This document shows, in pieces, positions 1-5,923 of a DNA stretch of 8,786 nucleotides. Every line of letters starts with the position of its first letter. Position 1 is the stretch's first letter. Origin of the DNA: 2-12-FULL-43-11 sp035655355 (GTDB taxonomy: Bacteria; Patescibacteriota; Minisyncoccia; UBA6257; Colwellbacteraceae); the NCBI GenBank assembly GCA_035655355.1, contig DASRUQ010000007.1, positions 1 through 8,786 of the forward strand. Direction: 5' to 3'. Position numbers and translations under genes: made by a program. The notes below the pieces were generated by a model that was given only the letters and a program-made list of their open reading frames with translations, had not been told where the DNA came from and ran no database searches.

Positions 1-723
1 AACTTCGTTCACGCTCGGCGTTTTGCCGAACTGGAAACCTTTCACGGGGTCAACTATAAATATCTCGGCAATTTTATTGTCAGCGAGCCTGAAATTATAA
101 ATCACTTCTTCGTTCGGAGGCATAATCTCCCAGCTATCTCCCCTCAATCTAAAAGTCCCCCGCTTTGAGTCAGAGTTGGTCCGGCTGAATTGTATGCCTA
201 CCAGTTTCCTCACCAAAGCTTTCCTGTCTATAAAATCCCCTACCTTAAAGTGGATAATGCTTTCGGCGTAAGCCTCAGGCGCTCCCAAACCATAGATACA
301 GGAAACAGAGGCCACTACTATCACATCCTTACGGGTCAGAAGAGCTGTCGTGGCGGCGTGCCTCAGCTTATCTATCTCATCGTTAATCATCGCCTCTTTG
401 TCTATATAAGTATCGGTTGAAGGCATATAAGCTTCCGGCTGATAGTAGTCGTAATAAGAAACGAAGTAATGCACGGCGTTATGCGGAAAAAGTTCCCGGA
501 ACTCATTACAAAGCTGTGCGGCCAAGGTCTTGTTATGGGCTATAACCAAAGTCGGCTTTTGGACAGCCTCTATCACGTTGGCAATCGTAAAAGTCTTCCC
601 GGAGCCGGTTACGCCCAAAAGAGTCTGGTTTTTATAGCCTTTCTTTAAACCATCAACAAGCTTAACTATGGCTTGTGGCTGATCTCCGGCTGGCTTATTG
701 TCCGAAACTATTTCAAATTTCAT
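1..723 (-). CDS. uvrB: UvrABC excinuclease subunit B, N-terminal part (cut by window edge)
   Basis: UvrB is the DNA-damage-verifying helicase-like subunit of the nucleotide excision repair UvrABC complex. It receives damage from UvrA and recruits UvrC for incision. The visible 241 residues read as UvrB throughout. GDQPQAI lies near residues 13-19. The Walker A motif GVTGSGKT is at 37-44, followed by FTIANVI. HNKTLAAQL is at 63-71. The beta-hairpin that clamps DNA, YYDYYQPEAY, is at 90-99. VASVSCIYGLG is at 137-147 and RGTFRLRGD at 188-196. The family is usually about 660-700 residues, so roughly the last two thirds (helicase motifs IV-VI and the UvrC-binding UVR motif) lie beyond the left edge. 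The ATG at 721-723 is chosen because the protein aligns from residue 1 and the nearest upstream ATG in the leader is in frame with an immediate stop. No clear Shine-Dalgarno precedes it. No disruption is visible. Confidence 0.97.
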   Translation of the reverse strand, partial: MKFEIVSDNKPAGDQPQAIVKLVDGLKKGYKNQTLLGVTGSGKTFTIANVIEAVQKPTLVIAHNKTLAAQLCNEFRELFPHNAVHYFVSYYDYYQPEAYMPSTDTYIDKEAMINDEIDKLRHAATTALLTRKDVIVVASVSCIYGLGAPEAYAESIIHFKVGDFIDRKALVRKLVGIQFSRTNSDSKRGTFRLRGDSWEIMPPNEEVIYNFRLADNKIAEIFIVDPVKGFQFGKTPSVNEV

Positions 724-751
724 CTGAATTAATTTTTATGCATCAAAACCG

Positions 752-775
752 CCCCTCGTTCTGGCTACAGAGGGG
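752..775 (-). terminator. Possible intrinsic terminator after the glycosylase gene
   Basis: A perfect 6-bp GC-rich stem, CCCCTC (752-757) with GAGGGG (770-775), encloses a 12-base loop. Read on the minus strand, the stem is followed by CGG and then TTTT. That suits a weak rho-independent terminator for the leftward glycosylase transcript ending at 817. The U-run is short and does not touch the stem, so termination may be partial. Because the hairpin lies just upstream of uvrB, it could instead be a leader hairpin of the uvrB transcript. Confidence 0.5.
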
Positions 776-786
776 TACTTATAAGG

Positions 787-815
787 AGTTTAGGGAAGGC
801 TGAGACTTAAGTCAA
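787..815 (-). promoter_or_regulatory. Candidate promoter for uvrB
   Basis: On the minus strand there is a TTGACT -35-like box (810-815), a 17-base spacer, and a TAAACT -10-like box (787-792). This would start transcription near position 780, upstream of uvrB and before the 752-775 hairpin. The -10 matches only four of six consensus bases. A perfect 10-bp palindrome, GACTTAAGTC (804-813), overlaps the -35 and could be an operator or chance. I see no recognisable LexA box. Confidence 0.28.
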
Positions 816-816
816 C

Positions 817-1338
817 CTAAAAAGAAATAGTGAAACGGTATTTCTTTTTGTCCCAAAGCGGACCCGCGTGAGCTACGCCAATGCGGGGAGTTTTCTTAAT
901 TTCACTGCTTTTAATTTTTAACCCTCTATCTTCAATCCAAAGCTTTTCTGCTTTTTCTGCTCTCCTGCCATTCAACTTTTTGTCTATGTGAAAATATTTA
1001 GTGACTCGGCCCGGGCCGGCTATTCCTTCTACTCCCCTAATTAATACTGCGGCGGGATAATCCTTTGGCCCAGTGATAATATTAACCATCCAATGCATGC
1101 CGTAAGTAAAGTAGACATACCAAATACCTGGAGACCCGAACATAATTTTATTTCTAGGCGTTATGCCGCGCCTGGCGTGTGAAGCTTTGTCTTTTGGCCC
1201 ATCATAAGCCTCCACTTCAGTTATCATGGCGGCAATAACTCTGCCGTTTCTATTCATAACCAAAAATTTACCCAAGAGATCTTGAGCCACAGCTAAAGTA
1301 GGCCGGTCAAAAAACTTTTTCTTCAGGATTTTTCTCAA
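817..1338 (-). CDS. aag: 3-methyladenine DNA glycosylase, AAG/MPG family
   Basis: This is a monofunctional glycosylase that removes alkylated and deaminated purines (3-methyladenine, hypoxanthine and similar) to begin base excision repair. The family active site is intact by alignment to human AAG. E43 in TEVEAY matches the catalytic Glu125, Y45 matches Tyr127, H54 matches His136, Y76 in WYVYFTYGM matches Tyr159, Y79 matches the intercalating Tyr162, and N86 matches Asn169. TPRNKIMF at 60-67 and GPGRVTK near 107-113 are also family signatures. At 173 residues it is slightly compact for the family. The start is a TTG at 1336-1338: no in-frame ATG exists between the upstream TAG and Met28, and starting at Met28 would delete conserved N-terminal sequence. 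It begins 5 bases after the stop of the DUF4258-like gene, so the two are probably co-transcribed. The uvrB gene downstream makes this a local DNA repair pair. Confidence 0.93.
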   Translation of the reverse strand: MRKILKKKFFDRPTLAVAQDLLGKFLVMNRNGRVIAAMITEVEAYDGPKDKASHARRGITPRNKIMFGSPGIWYVYFTYGMHWMVNIITGPKDYPAAVLIRGVEGIAGPGRVTKYFHIDKKLNGRRAEKAEKLWIEDRGLKIKSSEIKKTPRIGVAHAGPLWDKKKYRFTISF

Positions 1339-1343
1339 AATAC

Positions 1344-1649
1344 TTAAAATCTAGATGCTTCTTTAAACTCTTTTAAAATCTCTTTAGGCAGCGGCTCGCC
1401 GGGCTTCGTTTCTCCCGGATATCTCCAGGCAGAAATAACTTTTCTTTTCTTTGGCGTATCCTGCACCATCACCCAGATTTCGTAAGGATTTTTAGAGGTA
1501 CCCGCTTTCTGCATTAAAGCCAGAGTTTTATCGGCTATACCGCCTTCTATTCTTGAAGGGAAACTTAAAACTCTTTTTACCCTCGCCTCACTCAAGCGAT
1601 ATTGTCTCATCTTGGCCTGAGAATGATTTGTCCAGAGCAAAGTTTTCAT
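1344..1649 (-). CDS. Small DUF4258-like protein of unknown function
   Basis: This is a 101-residue soluble protein with no signal peptide or membrane segment. The order of features resembles the DUF4258 family. An N-terminal H-S-Q-A-K-M-R-Q-Y segment (9-17) is followed by a helix SEARVKRVLSFPSRIEGG (20-37), like the family pattern of a short helix, then V..VL..P..IE. A beta strand YEIWVMVQD (56-64) and a second strand KVISAWRYPG (70-79) follow. DUF4258 shares a general fold with small RelE/BrnT-like proteins, but I see no toxin catalytic set and no partner antitoxin. The neighbour is a DNA glycosylase 5 bases downstream, so a toxin reading is not supported. The family call is from pattern memory and is only moderate. 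The ATG at 1647-1649 is the first in frame. The gene lies just left of the large palindrome, so its promoter must be within or beyond it. Confidence 0.8.
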   Translation of the reverse strand: MKTLLWTNHSQAKMRQYRLSEARVKRVLSFPSRIEGGIADKTLALMQKAGTSKNPYEIWVMVQDTPKKRKVISAWRYPGETKPGEPLPKEILKEFKEASRF

Positions 1650-1654
1650 AGTTT

Positions 1655-1663
1655 TGGTATAAT
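1655..1663 (+). promoter_or_regulatory. Extended -10 promoter reading toward the GT39 gene
   Basis: TGGTATAAT is an exact extended -10 element (TGn followed by TATAAT, the hexamer at 1658-1663). No good -35 hexamer lies 16-18 bases upstream, which an extended -10 can tolerate. Transcription would begin near 1669-1671, which is the left foot of the 1669-1828 palindrome. The leader of about 165 bases would then be almost entirely this hairpin before the ATG at 1836. Confidence 0.5.
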
Positions 1664-1668
1664 TTATT

Positions 1669-1828
1669 AGATCTGTTGCTTAATAACTTTCTTTGCGAAA
1701 TGATCAGATTTTGAGCGAGGCGAAGCAAAAATTTTGAAGCATATACATAAGTCTATGTTGAAAGATTTTTGCAAAGCCGCAGCCAAAATCTGGACATTGC
1801 AGCAGAAAGGTTATTAGGCGACAGGTCT
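1669..1828. repeat. 160-bp imperfect palindrome between divergent genes
   Basis: The two halves form a long interrupted hairpin. The outer stem pairs 1669-1687 with 1810-1828: all 19 positions pair if three G-U wobbles (1672, 1677, 1680) are allowed. Inner stems pair 1705-1713 with 1784-1792 (CAGATTTTG, 9 bp perfect) and 1725-1732 with 1765-1772 (GCAAAAAT, 8 bp perfect). The tip is ACATA/TATGT at 1745-1749 and 1754-1758 around a four-base loop. No open frame of note lies inside. Two readings are possible: a decayed palindromic mobile element (MITE-like), or a structured leader RNA of the GT39 gene. The wobble pairs arise only on the rightward transcript (on the other strand they become A-C mismatches), which slightly favours an RNA role for that strand. 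The weak AGG upstream of the GT39 start (1823-1825) lies in the right foot of the stem and would be sequestered. Confidence 0.8.
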
Positions 1829-1835
1829 ATTATAT

Positions 1836-3689
1836 ATGGAAACTTCCCATAAAATCTCTTACGCGATTCTAGGCCTTATAATCGCTGCGTCTTTCGGCCT
1901 TATGATTTCTGTCTCACGCCAGGAATCGCCCATTATGGATGAACTGGCTCATATCCCCGCTGGCTACGGCTACGACAAATTCTTTGACTACCGCTTAAAT
2001 CCCGAACACCCGCCTTTGGTCAAAATGATTTCTGCTCTGCCGCTAACATTCCTCAACCTCACTTTCCACACCCAAAGCGCCAACTGGGTTACCTATGTGA
2101 ATGGCCAATGGGACGCAGGAACGGAGTTTCTTTATCGCTCGGGCAATGATGCCGACAGAATAGTCCAATGGGCCAGAATCGGACCGATGCTCCTGACGCT
2201 TCTATTGATATTCTTTATTTACCTTTGGGCCTCGGAACTTTTAGGGGCCTGGTGGGGGCTGCTGCCGGCAGCGTTATTCGGCCTTTCGCCGACGGTTCTG
2301 GCACACGGGCATTTCGTCACAACCGATATTGGGGCCGCTCTGGGTTTCTTTGTGTCGCTCTATTATTTCACTAAATTCCAGGAAAACCAGACTAAAAAGA
2401 ATTTGATTCTGGCGGGTGTCGGTTTCGGCGTCGCTCAGCTTCTTAAATTCTCCGGCATCATCCTTATCCCATACCTGCTGCTCCTGACTTTTATTTTTTA
2501 TGGCGGCGGTATCTGGAGAAATTGGGAATACGGTGCAACAGGTTACCAACTTTTACGCAGAGCTTGGTTTGATGGCTGGAAAAGATTAAGGGACATACTC
2601 TTAATCTTCTTAATCGGGGCGGCCGTCATCTATCCGCTCTACTTTGTTACCACCATCGGCTATCCACCGGAGAAACAGCATGCCGACACCGCCGAAATCC
2701 TAAAGTCTTTTGCTACCGGGCCGACTACAGCTGGGCAAATATGTAAACCGGCAAGATGCCTCGCCGATCTTGATATCTGGGCCTCGGACAAACCCTTAGT
2801 GAGGCCTTATGCCGAATATCTTTTGGGAGTTTTGATGGTTATCCAGCGCGCCAGCGGCGGCAATACCGGTTATTTCCTGGGGCATGTCTCGGCTGAAGGA
2901 TCTGGGTCTTATTTCCCTTTGGTCTATCTGATGAAAGAATCTCTTCCGGCCTTAATTCTCACGGGCCTCGCCCTCTTACTGTCGGTTTGGGGTGTTATGA
3001 AAACTCTTTGGAAAAGAAAAAGCGGTTTCGCGGATTATCTAGAGACTCACCCCGGAGAGTTCGCTATGATTTTACTGATAATCATCTATATGGCCTACAG
3101 CATAAACGGCAGGCTTAACATTGGAGTCAGGCACCTCCTACCCATATTCCCGGCTGTCTACATTCTCACCGCTTCCGGCCTCAAACGGTGGTTTAATAAC
3201 GCCAATTATCAAAAAGCTAAGTTTGCTCTTCTGGGAGTTATGGTTGTTTGGCTCGGGGCGGAAGTCGGTACTGCCTACCCCTACTATCTCTCTTATTTTA
3301 ACGAAGCCTCCGGTGGAACTAATGGAGGCTGGCAATATGTTACCGACTCTAACTACGACTGGGGGCAGGATTTAAAACGTCTTGGTACTTTCGTTAAAGA
3401 AAATAACATTGATAAAATAGCCGTAAAGTATTTCGGAGCCGGAGACTTAACCTACTACGTCGGACCTGAGGCAGTTCAATGGGAATCGCGTAACGGCGAC
3501 CCCAGAGAACAAGGCATTCATTGGTTTGCCGTTTCTGTTAACGAACTGCAAAATAGCACTAAGCCTTGGCTTGATTCCTTAGACCCGAGAAACGACGAAG
3601 ACCGCTATCTCTGGCTGCAAAATATACTTGATATCAATACGCTCTACGCCAGAGCCGGAACTTCTATTTTCATCTACAAGCTACCATAA
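1836..3689 (+). CDS. GT39/PMT-like polytopic membrane glycosyltransferase
   Basis: This is a GT-C fold membrane enzyme of the PMT/ArnT superfamily. These enzymes use a polyprenyl-phosphate-linked sugar to glycosylate protein or envelope acceptors on the outer face of the membrane. A first transmembrane helix (about 7-26) leads into an acidic external loop with MDELAHIPAGY (34-44; D35/E36 match the family Asp-Glu active-site motif) and RLNPEHPPLVK (53-63). TTD at 162-164 after SPTVLAHGHF resembles the second acidic loop motif. Many hydrophobic helices follow, with clear ones near 115-131, 191-222, 253-270, 368-386, 408-420, 433-448 and 463-480. NIGVRHLLPIFP (428-439) and the C-terminal extracytoplasmic DSNYDWGQDLKRL (504-516) are typical of this subfamily. 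At 617 residues it seems complete. It is the only plus-strand gene here, convergent with ftsQ and flanked by palindromes on both sides. The acceptor and sugar cannot be told from sequence. The ATG at 1836 is preceded only by a weak AGG. Confidence 0.93.
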   Translation: METSHKISYAILGLIIAASFGLMISVSRQESPIMDELAHIPAGYGYDKFFDYRLNPEHPPLVKMISALPLTFLNLTFHTQSANWVTYVNGQWDAGTEFLYRSGNDADRIVQWARIGPMLLTLLLIFFIYLWASELLGAWWGLLPAALFGLSPTVLAHGHFVTTDIGAALGFFVSLYYFTKFQENQTKKNLILAGVGFGVAQLLKFSGIILIPYLLLLTFIFYGGGIWRNWEYGATGYQLLRRAWFDGWKRLRDILLIFLIGAAVIYPLYFVTTIGYPPEKQHADTAEILKSFATGPTTAGQICKPARCLADLDIWASDKPLVRPYAEYLLGVLMVIQRASGGNTGYFLGHVSAEGSGSYFPLVYLMKESLPALILTGLALLLSVWGVMKTLWKRKSGFADYLETHPGEFAMILLIIIYMAYSINGRLNIGVRHLLPIFPAVYILTASGLKRWFNNANYQKAKFALLGVMVVWLGAEVGTAYPYYLSYFNEASGGTNGGWQYVTDSNYDWGQDLKRLGTFVKENNIDKIAVKYFGAGDLTYYVGPEAVQWESRNGDPREQGIHWFAVSVNELQNSTKPWLDSLDPRNDEDRYLWLQNILDINTLYARAGTSIFIYKLP

Positions 3690-3694
3690 TTACT

Positions 3695-3822
3695 TAGGAC
3701 ATTACGCAAACGGATGCAGTTCTAGGAGCACAAGTAAAATGGAGTGAAGTGTACCTTATAGGTACATTGAGTGAGATTTTACGCAGTGCGACACCGAAAT
3801 GTGCCGTTTGCGTAATGTCCTA
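3695..3822. repeat. 128-bp palindromic MITE-like element with 19-bp terminal inverted repeats
   Basis: The ends are a perfect 19-bp inverted repeat, TAGGACATTACGCAAACGG at 3695-3713 and its reverse complement at 3804-3822. The centre is a perfect hairpin, GTACC (3751-3755) and GGTAC (3761-3765) around TTATA. Between them the arms match only in part, for example GTAAAAT (3733-3739) against ATTTTAC (3776-3782). The element holds no coding frame. It fills the space between two convergent genes, starting 5 bases after the GT39 stop and ending exactly beside the ftsQ stop at 3823. TACT occurs at both outer ends (3691-3694 and 3821-3824), a possible short target duplication but easily chance. It could act as a bidirectional transcript end by its structure, but neither side has a U-run. 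No transposase is present in the window. Confidence 0.85.
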
Positions 3823-4617
3823 CTATTTTTCGTAAACTCTGCCGGCAACAGTAAGGTTTATATAGGACAGCTTCTTCCAATCAGGACCGCTTTTAATATT
3901 TCTTATAGTCTCTTTGGCGAAATAAGGATCAACTAAGAAACTAAAATATATTTTAGGGCCATCAGTGGTCGTAGCTACTATTTCTTTAAGCTTAATATCT
4001 TCAACTGAAAAACCAGTAACGGAAATACCTAAATCCTGAAGCAATTGAACTGACTTTAAGAAATTGCTTAGCTCGTCTCCCTGTAAAACTTGATCGCCTA
4101 ACTTTATATCTCTTCCGCTGTTAACTTTAACGAAACTGACCAGCGTTCCCTCTGTCTCCGGAGCCGGAGAAAAGGCAACGCCCTCTTCATCAATCCAAAA
4201 ACAACCAGCCTCGCACCAAACGCTAAATTTATCTCTTTCAGTAACTTCTATCTTGACCTCCCTGCTCAATAAACTGCGCTGAACTTTTATTTCGGCTATC
4301 TCCGGGAAAGCATCTCTCGGTTCTTTAATGTCCAAATCTCTCCAAAATAAAATTCTGTCGCGGCTAAACATAGCGTTAACCCAGTAGCCCGACAATCTTT
4401 TTTCTAAGAAAGCGGTAATATCGGGTTGGCTAGCTCCGAAAGCTCCGTTAAATTGAATATTTTTAACTCTGAAGAAAGCCGAAAAAAAGATCAGATAAAC
4501 AACGCCCACCGCGAAGCCGGCAGGTATCAAAAATAATACAAATAGCCTTAATCTTCTCCAAAGAGTCCTTCTCCGCTCTAAGCTACTTAGCGGGCGTGAT
4601 TTCGCTTTTACCAACAT
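3823..4617 (-). CDS. ftsQ: FtsQ/DivIB-type cell division protein
   Basis: FtsQ is a single-pass membrane protein of the divisome that links early components to FtsL/FtsB and FtsW/FtsI. The order of parts fits. There is a basic cytoplasmic tail (1-24, rich in Arg and Lys), one transmembrane helix (about 25-47), and a POTRA domain (about 50-128), with FRVKNIQFNGA at its start and REVKIEVTERDKFSVW at its end. A beta domain follows, with WIDEEGVAF (141-149) and the terminal strand YINLTVAGRVYEK (252-264), which matches the usual end of FtsQ. C135 and C139 sit close together outside the membrane and could form a disulfide. At 264 residues it is within the family range. The ATG overlaps the end of serS by 35 bases. 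AAGGA close upstream, inside serS, supports this start and translational coupling. It is the last gene of the operon. Confidence 0.88.
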   Translation of the reverse strand: MLVKAKSRPLSSLERRRTLWRRLRLFVLFLIPAGFAVGVVYLIFFSAFFRVKNIQFNGAFGASQPDITAFLEKRLSGYWVNAMFSRDRILFWRDLDIKEPRDAFPEIAEIKVQRSLLSREVKIEVTERDKFSVWCEAGCFWIDEEGVAFSPAPETEGTLVSFVKVNSGRDIKLGDQVLQGDELSNFLKSVQLLQDLGISVTGFSVEDIKLKEIVATTTDGPKIYFSFLVDPYFAKETIRNIKSGPDWKKLSYINLTVAGRVYEK

Positions 4618-5905
4618 AGTTCCTTAGAACTTCCGGCACTACGATGATGCCTTTCTCTGTCTGATAGTTCTCCAGGATAGCTATGAAGGTGCGGGGGCTG
4701 GGTAGGCCGGTATTGTTTAATAAATAGGCGTATTGTTTGTTGCCTTCCTTATCAATGTATTTGACGTTCAGCCGCCTGGCCTGCCAGTCCAAGAAATTAC
4801 TGGCTGATCCGGTTTCCGCCCAGCGGTTCATACCCGGCAGCCACGTCTCCAGATCAAAGGCCCTGTATTTCCCAGGACTCATATCTCCGGTACAAATCTG
4901 GAGCCTTCTGTAAGGCAGACCCAGTTCTTCATGCATTTCTCCGGAAATAGCCGTCATCTCATCCTGTATCTTGTTGGCTTTTTCAATATCCGCCTCCGCT
5001 ACCACTACCTGCTCAACTTTCATAAACTCATGAACCCGGTATAAGCCCTTAACATCTTTGCCATAACTGCCAATTTCACTTCTGTAACACTGGCTGTAAC
5101 CGCAAACTTTGAGCGGCAAGTCTTCTGCTCTTAGAGTTTCATCGGAATAGTAAGCTAAAAGAGATGGTTCAGCTGTCCCAACCAAAAACTTTTTATCTTT
5201 ACTTAATTCTCCAGTCGCGTCTTTGTCCGAAGTCGCGATTTGATAGATCTCATCTACTTCGGGATTGTATTCGACGCCTTTAAAATAACCGCTGCCGAAC
5301 AAAGCAAATCCTTTCACTAAGGTAGGCGGAATCATTGGCTGGTATCCCTTCTCCACCATCTTCCGGACCGCGTACATCATAATCCCCATCATCAGAAGCA
5401 CGCCATCATTTTTTACATAGTATCCCCTGAAGCCTCCCACCTTCGTGCCTTTTTCAAAATCCAGAATATCCAAAGCTTTACCCAGCTCCATATGGTCTTT
5501 GGGTTTAAAATCAAATTTCTTGGGTTCTCCCCAGTGAAAAACTTCCTTGTTATCCGCCTCACTCTTACCTACCGGAGTATCCGGCGAAGGAACTGTCGGC
5601 ACGCGGACCATTAGTTCCTCGAACCTTACGTTTATTTCATCTAATTTAGGCTCTGACTCGGCTAGCTTATCTTTGATCGTCTTGCCTTTACCGATGGATT
5701 CTTTCCTTTCCTCATCCGTCTTAGCTCTGCTAATCTCGTCATTAAGTTTGTTTTTTTGCTCTCGGAGTTCATCAATCTCCTGTATCAGAGCGCTCCTTTG
5801 CTTGTCCACGCTTAAAAGATCGTCTAAATTAAGAGATATGCCTTTATTCTCTATGGCAGCCTTCAGTTCTTTCTCGTGCTCGCGTATGAATTTAATATCA
5901 AGCAT
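4583..5905 (-). CDS. serS: Seryl-tRNA synthetase
   Basis: This class II synthetase charges tRNA-Ser with serine (and tRNA-Sec where present). The N-terminal tRNA-binding domain has a two-helix coiled-coil arm (about 30-100, heavily charged). The catalytic core follows. The serine-binding TAE motif is at 244-246 (VGTAEPSLLAYY). Motif 2, with CYRSEIGSYGKDVKGLYR (273-290) and VHEFMKVEQ, carries R275 and E277. TGDMSPGKYRAFDLETWLPG at 339-358 and TGSASNFLDWQARR (365-378) are family signatures. Motif 3, NNTGLPSPRTFIAILENYQ (397-415), keeps its arginine (R405) but has Pro-Ser-Pro where many bacterial enzymes have Ala-Val-Gly. The length of 440 is normal. AAGG sits 3 bases before the ATG at 5905, and lysS ends 18 bases upstream. 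The end overlaps ftsQ. The protein is intact. Confidence 0.97.
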   Translation of the reverse strand: MLDIKFIREHEKELKAAIENKGISLNLDDLLSVDKQRSALIQEIDELREQKNKLNDEISRAKTDEERKESIGKGKTIKDKLAESEPKLDEINVRFEELMVRVPTVPSPDTPVGKSEADNKEVFHWGEPKKFDFKPKDHMELGKALDILDFEKGTKVGGFRGYYVKNDGVLLMMGIMMYAVRKMVEKGYQPMIPPTLVKGFALFGSGYFKGVEYNPEVDEIYQIATSDKDATGELSKDKKFLVGTAEPSLLAYYSDETLRAEDLPLKVCGYSQCYRSEIGSYGKDVKGLYRVHEFMKVEQVVVAEADIEKANKIQDEMTAISGEMHEELGLPYRRLQICTGDMSPGKYRAFDLETWLPGMNRWAETGSASNFLDWQARRLNVKYIDKEGNKQYAYLLNNTGLPSPRTFIAILENYQTEKGIIVVPEVLRNYVGKSEITPAK

Positions 5906-5923
5906 AAACCTTAAAGTATTACT

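Noticed and set aside
190..420. 76-residue plus-strand open frame
   Set aside because: It lies antisense to the conserved UvrB coding region and has no family features.
1344..1649. Toxin of a toxin-antitoxin pair (RelE/BrnT-like)
   Set aside because: The neighbour is a DNA glycosylase, not an antitoxin, and no toxin catalytic set could be identified.
1669..1828. Inversion switch recognised by a site-specific recombinase
   Set aside because: The arms are imperfect and form one hairpin with only a four-base central loop, so there is no segment to invert, and no recombinase gene is nearby.
2274..2549. 91-residue minus-strand open frame within the GT39 gene
   Set aside because: It overlaps conserved GT39 residues on the other strand and shows no domain or ribosome site.
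5906..5923. T-box or other riboswitch before serS
   Set aside because: Only 18 bases separate lysS and serS, and lysS overlaps greA, so there is no room for a leader riboswitch.
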